From: DASPJR01 sp035628505
GTDB taxonomy: Bacteria; Planctomycetota; SZUA-567; H5-PLA8
Direction of reading: 5' to 3'
Assembly (NCBI GenBank): GCA_035628505.1
Contig: DASPJR010000232.1
Span: 1-64,000, forward strand
Length of the DNA stretch: 64,000 bases
Below the pieces are notes generated by a model that was not told where the DNA came from, did not search any database, and was given only the letters and a program-made list of their open reading frames with translations. Positions 25,830 through 35,132 of the stretch are shown in pieces. Position numbers and translations under genes: made by a program. Position 1 is the stretch's first letter. Every line of letters begins with the position of its first letter.

Positions 25830-28800
25830 ATGCCGTACGCCGAACTGCACTGCAAGACCAACTTCTCGTTCCTGGAAGGCGCCTCGTTTGCCGACGAGCT
25901 CGTTCAGACCGCCGCCTCACTGAATCTATCGGCGCTGGCGATCACCGACCGCAATTCCCTCTGCGGCGTTGTGCGCGCGCACATGGCGGCAAAGGAAGCG
26001 AAACTGAAGCTGCTGATCGGCGCGGAGATCGCGCCCGTTGACGGTCCGCCGATCCTGCTGTACGCAAAAGACCGCGCAGGCTACGGCCGCCTCTCGCGCC
26101 TGATCACAACAGGGCGGCGGCGCAGCGAAAAAGGCGAATGTTCGATCCAGATGACGGACATCGCCGCACACGCCGGCGGACTTTACGGCGTGGCGCTCTG
26201 CAAGTCTGACGCGCGTGATCATTTATCGTTTTATAAAGAAGCTTTCGGTACGCATCTTTACCTCGCCGCCGAGGCGCATCTGAGAAACGATGACAAGCGC
26301 AAGATTGCCGGGCTTCAGTCGCTCTCAGAGCAAACGGGCGTGCCGCTGGTTGTCTGCAATGATGTCCATTATCACGACGCCAGCCGCCGCATGCTGCAGG
26401 ATATTCTCGTCTGTATCCGCCACGGCTGCACAATTCAGGAGGCCGGCGCGCGGCTGTTTTCCAATGGCGAGCGCTGCTTGAAAAGCGAACAGGATCTGCT
26501 GGACATCTTCAGCGCGTATGCCGGCCCGAAGACTGCCGCCGAATGGCTTTCGCGCACGCAGGAAATTTCATCGGCGTGCACGTTTGTGCTCGACGAACTG
26601 CGCTACGAATACCCTGCGGAGCTCGCACCAGATGGTACGCGGCCGATCGACTGGCTGACGCAGCTGACCTGGCAGGGCGCGCGGGACTTCTGGCCGGCGG
26701 GCGTTCCGGAGAAAGTGCGGCGGCAGATCGAACACGAGCTCGCGCTGATCGCCGAACTGCGCTACGAGGCTTACTTCTTAACCGTCTGGGACCTCGTGAA
26801 GTTCGCGCGCTCGCGCAATATTCTCTGCCAGGGCCGCGGCTCGGCAGCGAACTCGGCCGTCTGCTTCTGCCTCGGAATCACTTCGGTCGACCCGGCGCGC
26901 ACGGACGTCCTCTTTGAACGATTCGTCAGCCGCGAGCGCGCCGAAGCGCCGGACATTGACGTCGATTTCGAGCACGAGCGCCGCGAAGAAGTCATGCAGT
27001 ATGTTTACGAAAAATACGGCCGCGAGCGTGCGGGTATCGTCGCCGAAGTGATCAGCTACCGGCCCAAGTCGGCCGTGCGCGATATCGGCAAAGCGCTGGG
27101 CATGTCGCTCGACCGCGTGGATCTGCTGGCGAGCGTCGTCGACGCGTACGGCACGTCTGAGCAGCTTCCCGAACGCATCCGCGAGGCAGGCTTGGATCCG
27201 GGCGAGCAGAGCATGCAGCAATTGATAAATCTTTGCCGCGAGCTGCTCGGCTTTCCGCGGCATCTTTCGCAGCATGTGGGCGGATTCGTGATCACCGGCG
27301 GGCCGCTGTGCGAGCTGGTGCCGATCGAAAACGCGCGCATGGAAGACCGCACGGTGATCGAATGGGACAAGGACGACATCGATGATCTGGGCATCCTGAA
27401 AGTCGATTGTCTTGCGCTCGGAATGCTCACGGCGATCCACCGCTGCCTGGATCTGGTGAACGCTCTTCGAGCGGTCGGCATCGTTCGGGGCGGAGGCGCG
27501 CCTGTGTTGACGCTCGCGACGATTCCGGCGGAAGATCCCGCGGTTTACGAGATGTGCTGCCGCGCGGATACGATCGGCGTCTTCCAGATCGAAAGCCGCG
27601 CGCAAATGTCGATGCTGCCGCGCCTCAAGCCGCGCTGCTTTTACGACCTGGTCATCGAAGTTTCGATCGTGCGGCCCGGACCTATTCAGGGCGGCATGGT
27701 TCATCCCTATTTAAAGCGCCGCGCCGGTGAAGAAGCCGTCACTTACCCGAACGAAGCGATTAAAGCAGTGCTCGAAAAAACGCTCGGCGTGCCGCTCTTC
27801 CAGGAGCAGGTCATGCGCATGGCGATGGTCGCCGCTGGGTTCACGCCCGGGGAGGCTGATCAGCTGCGCCGCGCGATGGGCGCCTGGCGCCGGCCGGGAA
27901 TCATCGAGAAGATGCGCGACAAGATGCTCGATGGCATGCTGAAGAACGGCCTTCCCTGCGCGTATGCTGAAAGCGTCTTCGAAATGGTGCGCGGCTTCGG
28001 CGAATACGGTTTTCCGGAAAGCCACGCCGCGAGTTTTGCGCTGCTGGTTTACGCGTCGGCCTGGCTCAAGCTTTATTATCCTGCGGCGTTCACCACCGCG
28101 CTGCTCAACAGCCAGCCCATGGGATTTTATGCACCCGCGCAGCTGGTCCGCGACGCGCAGAATCACGGCGTAAAAGTCTTGCCGGTCGATGTGAACGAAA
28201 GCGACTGGGACTGCGCGCTGCTTGACGAAAAAACACTGCGGCTCGGCTTCCGCATGGTCAAGGGGCTCTCGTACCGCAATCACGTTGAACCGATCCTGAA
28301 AGCGCGCAGCGACGCCGAAAGTGGGGCTGGCGAGAAAAAGCCGTTTGCCTCGATCAGCGATTTCGCGCGCCGCACCGGATTCACACGCGCGATTCTTTCG
28401 CGGCTGGCGGCAGCCGATGCCTTCCACGGCTTAAACGTTGAACGGCGCGAGGCGCTCTGGCAGGTGCTGGCGCAGCATGAAGAACTGCCGCTCTTCCAGG
28501 AACTTTCAGCCGAGGAACCTGTCGCGGTGCTGGAGAAAACGCCGCTTCACGAACACATCTCGCAGGATTATGAGACGGTCGGACTCTCGCTGAAGGCGCA
28601 TCCGCTCTCGGTTCTTCGCGAGGACCTCAACAAGACGCGCATAATCCCCTGCGCGGAGCTCGAGAAGATCAAAGACGGCAGCTACGTACGCGTCGCTGGT
28701 CTGGTGCTCGTCCGCCAGCGGCCCGAGACGGCTTCCGGCGTGATCTTCATGACGATCGAAGATGAGACGGGGCAGGCGAACGTGATTCTCTGGCCGAAAG

Positions 28801-28961
28801 TTTTCGCGGCAAACCGGAAAGTCAGCGGAACCTCGAGCGCGGTGATCGTCGAAGGCAAGCTGCAGCGCGAAGGCCTTGTGACACACATCATCGCCCGCAA
28901 GCTGCGCGATTTATCCGAGAGCCTTCCCGACATTCAGTGGCGCTCGCGCGATTTTCATTGA
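25830..28961 (+). CDS. dnaE2: error-prone DNA polymerase III alpha subunit (DnaE2/ImuC)
   Basis: The 1043-residue product has the DnaE2 length. An N-terminal PHP domain (YAELHCKTNFSFLEGAS) is followed by the polymerase core with GRGSAANSAVCFCLGIT, catalytic PDIDVDFEHERREEV, EWDKDDIDDLGILKVDCLAL and FQIESRAQMSMLPRL. A helix-hairpin-helix region and an OB fold close it (YVRVAGLVLVRQRPETASGVIFMTIEDE). It performs lesion bypass and SOS mutagenesis. Elsewhere it sits with imuA/imuB; here it is alone, third in an operon with the rhomboid protease. ATG 25830 is chosen because it begins the PHP domain. Confidence 0.95.
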   Translation: MPYAELHCKTNFSFLEGASFADELVQTAASLNLSALAITDRNSLCGVVRAHMAAKEAKLKLLIGAEIAPVDGPPILLYAKDRAGYGRLSRLITTGRRRSEKGECSIQMTDIAAHAGGLYGVALCKSDARDHLSFYKEAFGTHLYLAAEAHLRNDDKRKIAGLQSLSEQTGVPLVVCNDVHYHDASRRMLQDILVCIRHGCTIQEAGARLFSNGERCLKSEQDLLDIFSAYAGPKTAAEWLSRTQEISSACTFVLDELRYEYPAELAPDGTRPIDWLTQLTWQGARDFWPAGVPEKVRRQIEHELALIAELRYEAYFLTVWDLVKFARSRNILCQGRGSAANSAVCFCLGITSVDPARTDVLFERFVSRERAEAPDIDVDFEHERREEVMQYVYEKYGRERAGIVAEVISYRPKSAVRDIGKALGMSLDRVDLLASVVDAYGTSEQLPERIREAGLDPGEQSMQQLINLCRELLGFPRHLSQHVGGFVITGGPLCELVPIENARMEDRTVIEWDKDDIDDLGILKVDCLALGMLTAIHRCLDLVNALRAVGIVRGGGAPVLTLATIPAEDPAVYEMCCRADTIGVFQIESRAQMSMLPRLKPRCFYDLVIEVSIVRPGPIQGGMVHPYLKRRAGEEAVTYPNEAIKAVLEKTLGVPLFQEQVMRMAMVAAGFTPGEADQLRRAMGAWRRPGIIEKMRDKMLDGMLKNGLPCAYAESVFEMVRGFGEYGFPESHAASFALLVYASAWLKLYYPAAFTTALLNSQPMGFYAPAQLVRDAQNHGVKVLPVDVNESDWDCALLDEKTLRLGFRMVKGLSYRNHVEPILKARSDAESGAGEKKPFASISDFARRTGFTRAILSRLAAADAFHGLNVERREALWQVLAQHEELPLFQELSAEEPVAVLEKTPLHEHISQDYETVGLSLKAHPLSVLREDLNKTRIIPCAELEKIKDGSYVRVAGLVLVRQRPETASGVIFMTIEDETGQANVILWPKVFAANRKVSGTSSAVIVEGKLQREGLVTHIIARKLRDLSESLPDIQWRSRDFH

Positions 28962-28978
28962 GAGTGCCGCAGGAATTC

Positions 28979-29398
28979 TCAAGCGCGCGGCGCGACCAGT
29001 TCAATCAGCACGCCGCCGGTCGTCTTCGGATCAAGGAACGCGACCTGCGTGCCGGCCGCGCCCGGTGCCGGGTAACCTTTCAACGGAACAACGCCCGAGC
29101 TCTGCAGCGCCGCGAGATCGCGCGCCAGATCTGTGCTACTCAAGGCGACGTGATGCAGACCCGGACCGCGTTTTTCGAGAAAACGCGCGATCGGCCCTTC
29201 GCCGGCGGGATTCGCCTCGAGCAGTTCGATATGCAGCTCGCCTTTCGATGCAAGTTGAACACGGACTTTCTCGCGCTCGATCGTCTCCGGCTCGTGCAGC
29301 GTGAAGCCGAGTGCGGCATAAAGCGGCGCGCCTTCCGCCAGCGTCTTCACGGCGATGGCCAGATGGGCGAGTGGGAAATCAGTTGAACCGACTTTCAT
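28979..29398 (-). CDS. mce: methylmalonyl-CoA epimerase
   Basis: The 139-residue protein is a vicinal-oxygen-chelate fold epimerase: LAHLAIAVKTLAEGAPLYAALGF, VRVQLASKGELHIELLEAN, GPGLHHVALSSTDL and VLIELVAP, with metal ligands His12, Glu58, His82 and Glu133. It interconverts the (S) and (R) forms of methylmalonyl-CoA. The ATG is 8 nt after the mutase stop, in an operon with the mutase and MeaB genes. It is convergent with dnaE2. Confidence 0.93.
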   Translation of the reverse strand: MKVGSTDFPLAHLAIAVKTLAEGAPLYAALGFTLHEPETIEREKVRVQLASKGELHIELLEANPAGEGPIARFLEKRGPGLHHVALSSTDLARDLAALQSSGVVPLKGYPAPGAAGTQVAFLDPKTTGGVLIELVAPRA

Positions 29399-29405
29399 GC
29401 TGCTC

Positions 29406-31064
29406 CTAACCCGGCCGGTATTCGCCGTAAACGCGGCGCAGCACGCCGCAAATCTCACCGACCGTACAGCGTGCGCGCGCAGCTTGAAGAATAGCCGGCA
29501 TGCGGCCGGAATCGGCGCGCGCGGCACTTTCAAGTTCGACCAACGCGCGCTGCGCCGCCTGCGCATTGCGGCCGGCGCGCACTGCGGCCACCGCCTGCCG
29601 CGCATCCTGCTCCATTTCCGGGCGCAGCGGCTGAACCGAGCTGGCCGCGCCGCCGTTGGTCTCGTCCGTATGAAGATTCACACCCACGGCGTGGCGCGTG
29701 CCTGTTTCGAGCTCGCGTTGATATTTGAACGCCGCTTCGGCGATGCGGCGCTGGTAAAATCCGCTTTCGACGGCTTTCACTGCGCCGCCGAGCGCATCGA
29801 CTTCGCTGATGATTTTTCGGGCATCCTTTTCGAGCTGATCGGTCAGCGCTTCAATTGCATAGCTGCCGCCGCAGGGATCGGCCACATTGGCGATGCCTGT
29901 CTCGAACGCGAGAATCTGCTGCGTGGCCAGCGCGAGCCGCGCGGAGAGTTCGCCCGGCAGCCCCAGGGCTTCGTCATACGAATTTGTGTGCAGCGACTGG
30001 CATCCGCCGAGCACCGCCGCAAGCGCCTGGATGCCGACGCGAACGAGGTTGTTCTCCGGCTGCTGGCTGGTCAGCAGGCTGCCGGCGGTCTGGACATGAA
30101 AGCGAAGCTGCCGCGCCTTGTCCTCGCTGACTCCGAAACGTTCAGTCATTAATGCCGCCCATAAGCGCCGTGCGGCGCGGAATTTTGCGATTTCTTCGAT
30201 CAGCTCGGTCGTCGATGCGAAGAAGAACGAGAGCTGCGGACCGATCTCCTCAGGACGAATTCCGCGTGCGGCCGCCGCCTGCAGGTACGCCAGGCCATTG
30301 GCGAGGGTGAAGGCGATCTCCTGCGGAGCGGTGCAGCCGGCTTCGCGAAGGTGATAGCCGCTGACGGAAATGGGATAAAAGTTCGTCAGGACATTGCGGC
30401 AGTGCTCAAGAATGTCGACGGTCAGCGACATACTTGGCACCGGCGGAAAGATGTAATTGTTGCGCGCGGCATACTCCTTAAGGATGTCGTTCTGAACCGT
30501 CCCGCGCAGTTTTTCCGGTGTAACGCCGCGTTCTTCGGCGACGACCTGGTAAAAGGCGAGCAGCACGGCCGCCGGCGCATTGATCGTCATTGACACACTT
30601 ACCGCTGCGATGTCGATGCCTTCGAACAGCCGGCGCATATCGTCAACGCTCGCAACCGGCACCCCCACCCGCCCGACCTCACCCCGCGAGCGCGGATCGT
30701 CCGGATCGAGGCCGAGCTGCGTCGGAAGATCGAACGCAGTGGAAAGCCCGGTTCCGCCGCCGGCAAGAAGACTCTTCCAGCGGGCGTTAGTTTCAGCCGC
30801 TGAGCCGAAGCCCGAGTACTGCCGGAAGGTCCAGAGCCTCTGGCGGTAGCCACTGTGAATGCCGCGCGTGAACGGCGGCTTGCCGGGAGTTTGCTCGGCC
30901 GCAAGCCGTGCCGCATCTACGTCGGACGGTGTGTAAAGCGCCTGCAAGGGGAGGCCTGACAACGTCTCGGGAGGCACGATGCCGATGTCGTCGCGATAGT
31001 TTTTCCATGCGGCGCTGCCGTGAAACTTTTCGAGCCATTCTCGTGCGTCGCGTTCGACGAACAT
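29406..31064 (-). CDS. mutA: methylmalonyl-CoA mutase catalytic (N-terminal) subunit
   Basis: The 552-residue enzyme is the TIM-barrel acyl-CoA mutase subunit: LWTFRQYSGFGSAAETN, GLSTAFDLPTQLG, VSVSMTINAPAAV, QNDILKEY, SISVSGYHLREAG-like PISVSGYHLREAG, LGGCQSLHTNSYDEALGLP and NVADPCGGSY. It lacks the C-terminal cobalamin-binding domain, so it needs a separate small subunit. The segment before YRQRLW reads GIHSG and is one residue shorter than the usual xxYPTMYxGRLW region, so substrate identity (methylmalonyl versus other acyl-CoA) should be treated as probable. The neighbouring MeaB and epimerase support methylmalonyl-CoA. Confidence 0.9.
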   Translation of the reverse strand: MFVERDAREWLEKFHGSAAWKNYRDDIGIVPPETLSGLPLQALYTPSDVDAARLAAEQTPGKPPFTRGIHSGYRQRLWTFRQYSGFGSAAETNARWKSLLAGGGTGLSTAFDLPTQLGLDPDDPRSRGEVGRVGVPVASVDDMRRLFEGIDIAAVSVSMTINAPAAVLLAFYQVVAEERGVTPEKLRGTVQNDILKEYAARNNYIFPPVPSMSLTVDILEHCRNVLTNFYPISVSGYHLREAGCTAPQEIAFTLANGLAYLQAAAARGIRPEEIGPQLSFFFASTTELIEEIAKFRAARRLWAALMTERFGVSEDKARQLRFHVQTAGSLLTSQQPENNLVRVGIQALAAVLGGCQSLHTNSYDEALGLPGELSARLALATQQILAFETGIANVADPCGGSYAIEALTDQLEKDARKIISEVDALGGAVKAVESGFYQRRIAEAAFKYQRELETGTRHAVGVNLHTDETNGGAASSVQPLRPEMEQDARQAVAAVRAGRNAQAAQRALVELESAARADSGRMPAILQAARARCTVGEICGVLRRVYGEYRPG

Positions 31065-31116
31065 GCTGCCTCACACCTCAATTCCCGACTGCAATTCACT
31101 CACTCGTTCAAGTCAT

Positions 31117-32121
31117 TCAAAGCAGGCGCGTGAGAGCCTGCTCGATCGTCAGCTCGCCGCGCGCGCAGGCGTCGACAATCGATGCCTGCTCTCCGCCCGG
31201 CGCCAGCGCCTCGCCCAGACGCGCTTTCAGCTTTATTCCCGCGCGCCAGATCAGCTCGCGCATCATCCGGCTGCGCTGCAGCGCCTCATGCAAGCCCGGC
31301 TGGCGCAGAAAATCCAGGTGCACGTCGCACGCGTCAAGCAGCGCCTCACCTCCGCTGCGCTGCAGGGCACTGAGCAGAATGACCGGCGGCGTCCAGCGCG
31401 CGCCTGAAAACGATACAGAAAAGGGTCCGCCGAGCTGGCGCAGCGCGCGGCCGGGTTCGCTGGTGGCGTTTTGAATGGCCAGCTCGAGCTGAATTTTCAG
31501 CTCGACAGCCTCGGGCTTATCGCCTTTGTTCACGATGAAAATATCAGCGATCTCGAGCACACCCATCTTCATCAGCTGCACATCGTCGCCGAGGCCGGGA
31601 ACCTGCACGACGCAGACGGTATCCGCAAGATTGATGATTTCCGTTTCAGTCTGGCCTGCTCCAACCGTTTCAAGAAACACCACCGGGTAGCCAGCGGCGC
31701 TGAGCACGCGCAGAGCATCGCTCGCTGCGGCAGCGATCCCCCCGGGCGCGCCGCGGCTGCCCATCGAGCGGATGAACACGCCGGCGTCATTGCGCAGGCT
31801 GGACATGCGGATGCGGTCGCCCAGCAGCGCGCCGCCGGTGAAAGGACTCGATGGATCGATCGCGAGCACCGCCACTTTTTCGCCGCGCGCTCGATAAAGG
31901 CTGACTGCGTAGTCGAGCAGCGTCGATTTGCCCGCGCCGGGTGGACCGGTGATGCCGATCGTCTGGCGCGGCAGCGCGAAGCCAGCCAGCGCTTCGCTCA
32001 GCTTTGTGCTCGAGGCCGCATCGGCCGCTTCGATCAAGGAAATCAGTCGGGACGCGGCACGGCGATCGCCATTCTGGCATGCCTGGGCGAGTTCCGTGGG
32101 AGTCTGTTCGGCGCCGCTCAT
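31117..32121 (-). CDS. meaB: MeaB/ArgK-type G-protein chaperone of the mutase
   Basis: The 334-residue GTPase has the MeaB pattern: Walker A GITGPPGAGKSTLLDY, switch-region LAIDPSSPFTGGALLGDRIRM, FIRSMGSRGAPGG, VVFLETVGAGQTE and the base-recognition motif NKGD. MeaB loads and protects adenosylcobalamin in methylmalonyl-CoA mutase. It is the first gene of the minus-strand operon meaB-mutA-mce. No clear ribosome site precedes the ATG. Confidence 0.95.
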   Translation of the reverse strand: MSGAEQTPTELAQACQNGDRRAASRLISLIEAADAASSTKLSEALAGFALPRQTIGITGPPGAGKSTLLDYAVSLYRARGEKVAVLAIDPSSPFTGGALLGDRIRMSSLRNDAGVFIRSMGSRGAPGGIAAAASDALRVLSAAGYPVVFLETVGAGQTETEIINLADTVCVVQVPGLGDDVQLMKMGVLEIADIFIVNKGDKPEAVELKIQLELAIQNATSEPGRALRQLGGPFSVSFSGARWTPPVILLSALQRSGGEALLDACDVHLDFLRQPGLHEALQRSRMMRELIWRAGIKLKARLGEALAPGGEQASIVDACARGELTIEQALTRLL

Positions 32122-32383
32122 GTTTTCACTTTAGCCGCCTTTCTGCTTGAGAACAAGGCTGCCGCCCACAGCCGAACCGCCCAACAGTCTTCCAGTCGTT
32201 GCACTGGCCGCGAACGCAGGCGCCTTGTGAAACGCTTACGCGTGCCGCGGAAACGGGGCTTTGCCCAATGCCGGGACGGCTTTGCGCAAACGGCAAGCGC
32301 TCTGAGCGTGCCACTGGCGCCATGTTGAAAAAGCAGCCTATGGAAGGGCGGCAAAAAGGGGGTGAAAAAGCTGGCTGGCCCAA

Positions 32384-32434
32384 GGCTTGTGATTCAAGCC
32401 CGTTGCAATAGCGGTCCCAGCCATAAAGGGGACC
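32384..32434. other. two adjacent hairpins in the 500-bp meaB upstream gap
   Basis: GGCTTG/CAAGCC (32384-32400, 5-nt loop) and GGTCCC/GGGACC (32413-32434, 10-nt loop) lie in tandem. The gap 32122-32626 has no protein gene I can support. It also holds a 14-mer GCCTTGTGAAACGC (32222-32235) that recurs at 39762-39775, and the inverted-repeat element described separately. The hairpins could belong to a leader or to repeat debris. Confidence 0.4.
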
Positions 32435-32463
32435 TCTTAAAAGATGAAGAAGTGAAGTTTAAC

Positions 32464-32594
32464 AAAGCGTGAGAGCGGAGGACAAGGGGGACGGCGCTTC
32501 TGTAGTTTTCTGCCGTACTCAAGAGTAGTTCCTCGCAGTCAGGTCAATAATCCGCAATACAATCGCCGTCATCCCTGACCCCGCTCTCACGCTT
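32464..32594. repeat. 130-bp element with terminal inverted repeats (MITE/REP-like)
   Basis: AAGCGTGAGAGCGG (32465-32478) is repeated as its perfect complement at 32581-32594. Nested inside, GACGGCG (32490-32497 region) pairs with CGCCGTC (32564-32570), with matching G/C runs outside it. The right half reads, on the minus strand, GGGGTCAGGGATGACGG, resembling sequences linked to RAYT/REP elements in other bacteria (from memory). It encodes no protein. It ends 32 bp before the next ATG, so it may also influence expression. Confidence 0.6.
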
Positions 32595-32626
32595 GCTTTA
32601 TCCACACCGCCGGCGAGGCCAGGACA

Positions 32627-32893
32627 ATGACTGAATACGTGGTTCTCTTCCGATTGCCTCTGCACCCCGAATCCGAAATGGCCATTGCGCTGGCAAAGCG
32701 CGGCTGGCAGCCCGTGAGCGAGTCGGTGTTCTTCAACGTCCTTGACGAAACCCGCGACGAAGTTGTGGCCAGCATCAAGGAACTCTGCGGCAAGTCCCGC
32801 CAGATCCGCTTCGGTTTCCGCACCAGCGCCTTTACAGTTGTGCCCCTCAAGCAGCAGGCGAATGAACCTCGCGACGTGAAGACGCTTTCCTGA
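32627..32893 (+). CDS. small hypothetical protein
   Basis: The 88-residue product (EYVVLFRLPLHPESEMAIALA, VFFNVLDETRDEVVASIKEL, IRFGFRTSAFTVVPL) has an alternating strand-helix pattern of a small alpha/beta domain. No family is recognised. AGGCCAGG precedes the ATG. A longer antisense frame overlaps it, but the sense frame has the more protein-like composition. Confidence 0.5.
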   Translation: MTEYVVLFRLPLHPESEMAIALAKRGWQPVSESVFFNVLDETRDEVVASIKELCGKSRQIRFGFRTSAFTVVPLKQQANEPRDVKTLS

Positions 32894-33061
32894 GTTCCTC
32901 AACGCGGGCCCGCATGGCCCGCCCTGAACTGAACGACGCGCAAAGCACCATCATCTCCGCCCCTTTAACTTCAATAAATCCCTGCGAACGAGCGCCGCTG
33001 CTGCTAAGATGCCGCGCTGGTCAGGAGGGGAAGGCATTTTGGCGGAGGTACGTCAACTCTC

Positions 33062-34123
33062 ATGGCAAAGAACGGCAGCAAGCAGGACGGTCCGATCCGA
33101 ACGGCCATTGTCGGCCTGGGGCGAGCGGGCTGGAGTATTCACGTAAACGGCCTGAAGGATCGCGCGGATTATAAAATCACGGTCTGTATCGACCCCGAAG
33201 AAGAGCGGCGCAAGGAAGCCGAACAGCTCCTGGGCTGCAGAACATTCGCGGACTGGAAACAATTCTTAAAAGATCCGGGTGACGCCGAGCTGGTCATCAT
33301 CGCAACCGCCAGCCCGATGCATGTTCCCATGAGCATTGACGCCCTGAAGGCCGGGCTGCATGTGCTTTCCGAAAAGCCCATGGCCGTGAACCTGAAAGAA
33401 GCGGCATTGATGATCAAGGCGGCGCGGAAGGCGAAGGCGCTCTACACCGTTCACCAGAATTACCGCTGTCAGGCCGAGCTGCACCAGGCGCTGGAGGTCA
33501 TCAACTCGGGGATACTGGGCAAAGTCTTCTTCATCAAGATGAACTGGTCCAATTTCTCGCGGCGCAACGACTGGCAGACATTGCGCAAGTACGGCGGCGG
33601 GACTCTGAACAACACCGGCCCCCACTCCATTGATCACGCGCTTCAGTTGATGCAGTCTCCGGTCGTTGACGTCTGGGGCGATCTGCAGGCTGTCGTCACC
33701 GCAGGTGATGCTGAAGATCACGTCAAAATCCTCATGCGCGGCAAAAACGGCCGGGTCATCGACATGGAAGTGACCGCCGCCTGCGCCGTCAAGCAGCCTA
33801 AGCTGATGATCCTGGGTTCGCTTGGAACACTGGTTCGCGAGAACGACGAATACCTGATCCGCTATCTCGATCCCGCGACGCTGCCCAAGCTGAAAGTTGA
33901 TGCGCGCCTCGCTGTTCCCGGACGGAAATACGGCGTCCAGGGTGAACAGCTCAGCTGGCAGGAAAAACGCATTCCCGCCAGCCCGCCGGAGAAGAATGTC
34001 GATTTCTACGCCGAGCTGTACAATTCGATCCGCAAAGGCAAAAAGCTCTTCATCAAGCCCGAAGAGGTCTACGCGCAGATGGAGATCAACGCGCGCGCGC
34101 GGAAAGGAACAAAGTTCGCCTGA
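33062..34123 (+). CDS. Gfo/Idh/MocA-family oxidoreductase
   Basis: The 353-residue NAD(P)-dependent enzyme has an N-terminal Rossmann fold (AIVGLGRAGWSIHVNGL), the conserved LSEKPMAVNLKEA with catalytic-type Lys, and the C-terminal dimerisation sheet (GGGTLNNTGPHSIDHALQL with His). Such proteins oxidise or epimerise sugars and inositols. The substrate is unknown. GGAGG lies about 15 nt before the ATG, longer than usual. Confidence 0.9.
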   Translation: MAKNGSKQDGPIRTAIVGLGRAGWSIHVNGLKDRADYKITVCIDPEEERRKEAEQLLGCRTFADWKQFLKDPGDAELVIIATASPMHVPMSIDALKAGLHVLSEKPMAVNLKEAALMIKAARKAKALYTVHQNYRCQAELHQALEVINSGILGKVFFIKMNWSNFSRRNDWQTLRKYGGGTLNNTGPHSIDHALQLMQSPVVDVWGDLQAVVTAGDAEDHVKILMRGKNGRVIDMEVTAACAVKQPKLMILGSLGTLVRENDEYLIRYLDPATLPKLKVDARLAVPGRKYGVQGEQLSWQEKRIPASPPEKNVDFYAELYNSIRKGKKLFIKPEEVYAQMEINARARKGTKFA

Positions 34124-34211
34124 GGCAATCACGCGCGACGCATTGGCGCAAATGCAGTTTCAGCCGCGCCTTTGTTGTGGAGGAGGGAACTTTTTATTCT
34201 ACTGGCCTGAA

Positions 34212-35030
34212 TCAGGGAGATTCGGTTTCAGGCGCGTCGGCGTTCGAGGAATACGGGAAGTGCGGTTCTGAGTCCCAGCCCACTGCCAGCTCGGGAGCCT
34301 TGCGGTTCACGCCGCAAGCTCGAAGGATGTACTTCACCATCGTATTACTGTTCTGTGAGGGTTTGTACGCAGGCCCGCCGAGCCCGACATTGGTTTTACC
34401 CCGTCCGCCGGTGCCTTCTTCGCCAGGCCGCTTGTCCTTCGCGGCGTACTGGCAGATGTGTCTGCGCACATCGCGGTAATCGCACGGGACTTCTTCGTCC
34501 AGGGTAATCACGAGCGGCCGGCCTTCTTTGTCGAAGTCGCGCTTCACGCGGCCAGGCATAATGTAGATCCCGTAAGCGTCATATGCCGTGCCCGGGAATT
34601 CACCAAAGCCGACGCGGTATTGTTCAGCGTTCTCATCAAAATGCGTAGAGCGCAGTTCGCCATGCCACCAGTTACCCTCCTCGTCGCACCATTCCAAGGC
34701 GCAGTGAACAGCGTTCTCGTGATCTCTGAACCACTGGCGCCACTGCGTAAACGGCGGAATTGGAAGCGGCGGAACAATAGCGCGGTAACGCTTTGCGACG
34801 TCAGTCTTAATAGCAACCAGACGGACCTGCGGGCGGCGGTCATCGGCGGGCGGCGTCTGCGCCTTGGCAGCAGGAACTTCTTGAGGTGCGACGAAAGACG
34901 CAGGAACGCCCACGGGCTTCGAGTCAGCCTGGGCCAGTTCCGGCTTTTCAGCTTCCAGTGCGTTCGCCGAGAATGCCCCTGCCAGGATACAGATTATCGC
35001 TGTAAGATGCGCTCGCCTGGACGAAACCAT
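34212..35030 (-). CDS. secreted hypothetical protein
   Basis: The 272-residue protein has a signal peptide (LTAIICILAGAFSANALEAE), a Pro/Ala linker and a globular part with cysteines and tryptophans (VHCALEWCDEEGNWWHGELRS, GFGEFPGTAYDAYGIYIMPG, VPCDYRDVRRHICQYAA, PSQNSNTMVKYILRACGV). The NSNT motif followed by a helix recalls permuted papain-like or NlpC-type proteins, but I cannot assign a family. GGGGAG precedes the ATG. Confidence 0.6.
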   Translation of the reverse strand: MVSSRRAHLTAIICILAGAFSANALEAEKPELAQADSKPVGVPASFVAPQEVPAAKAQTPPADDRRPQVRLVAIKTDVAKRYRAIVPPLPIPPFTQWRQWFRDHENAVHCALEWCDEEGNWWHGELRSTHFDENAEQYRVGFGEFPGTAYDAYGIYIMPGRVKRDFDKEGRPLVITLDEEVPCDYRDVRRHICQYAAKDKRPGEEGTGGRGKTNVGLGGPAYKPSQNSNTMVKYILRACGVNRKAPELAVGWDSEPHFPYSSNADAPETESP

Positions 35031-35132
35031 GTCGCTCCCCAGCCTCGATGATATAACGAGGTAGACTTATATCGGCACAGGGGGAGTAAATTCCAGCAAT
35101 TTCGCTGAAAAAATTAGGCTTCTGTTATTGGC

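Noticed and set aside
32310..32317. GCCACTGG resembling part of a cobalamin riboswitch near meaB
   Set aside because: No B12 box or GGGAAGG partner was found in the expected order; it is probably chance.
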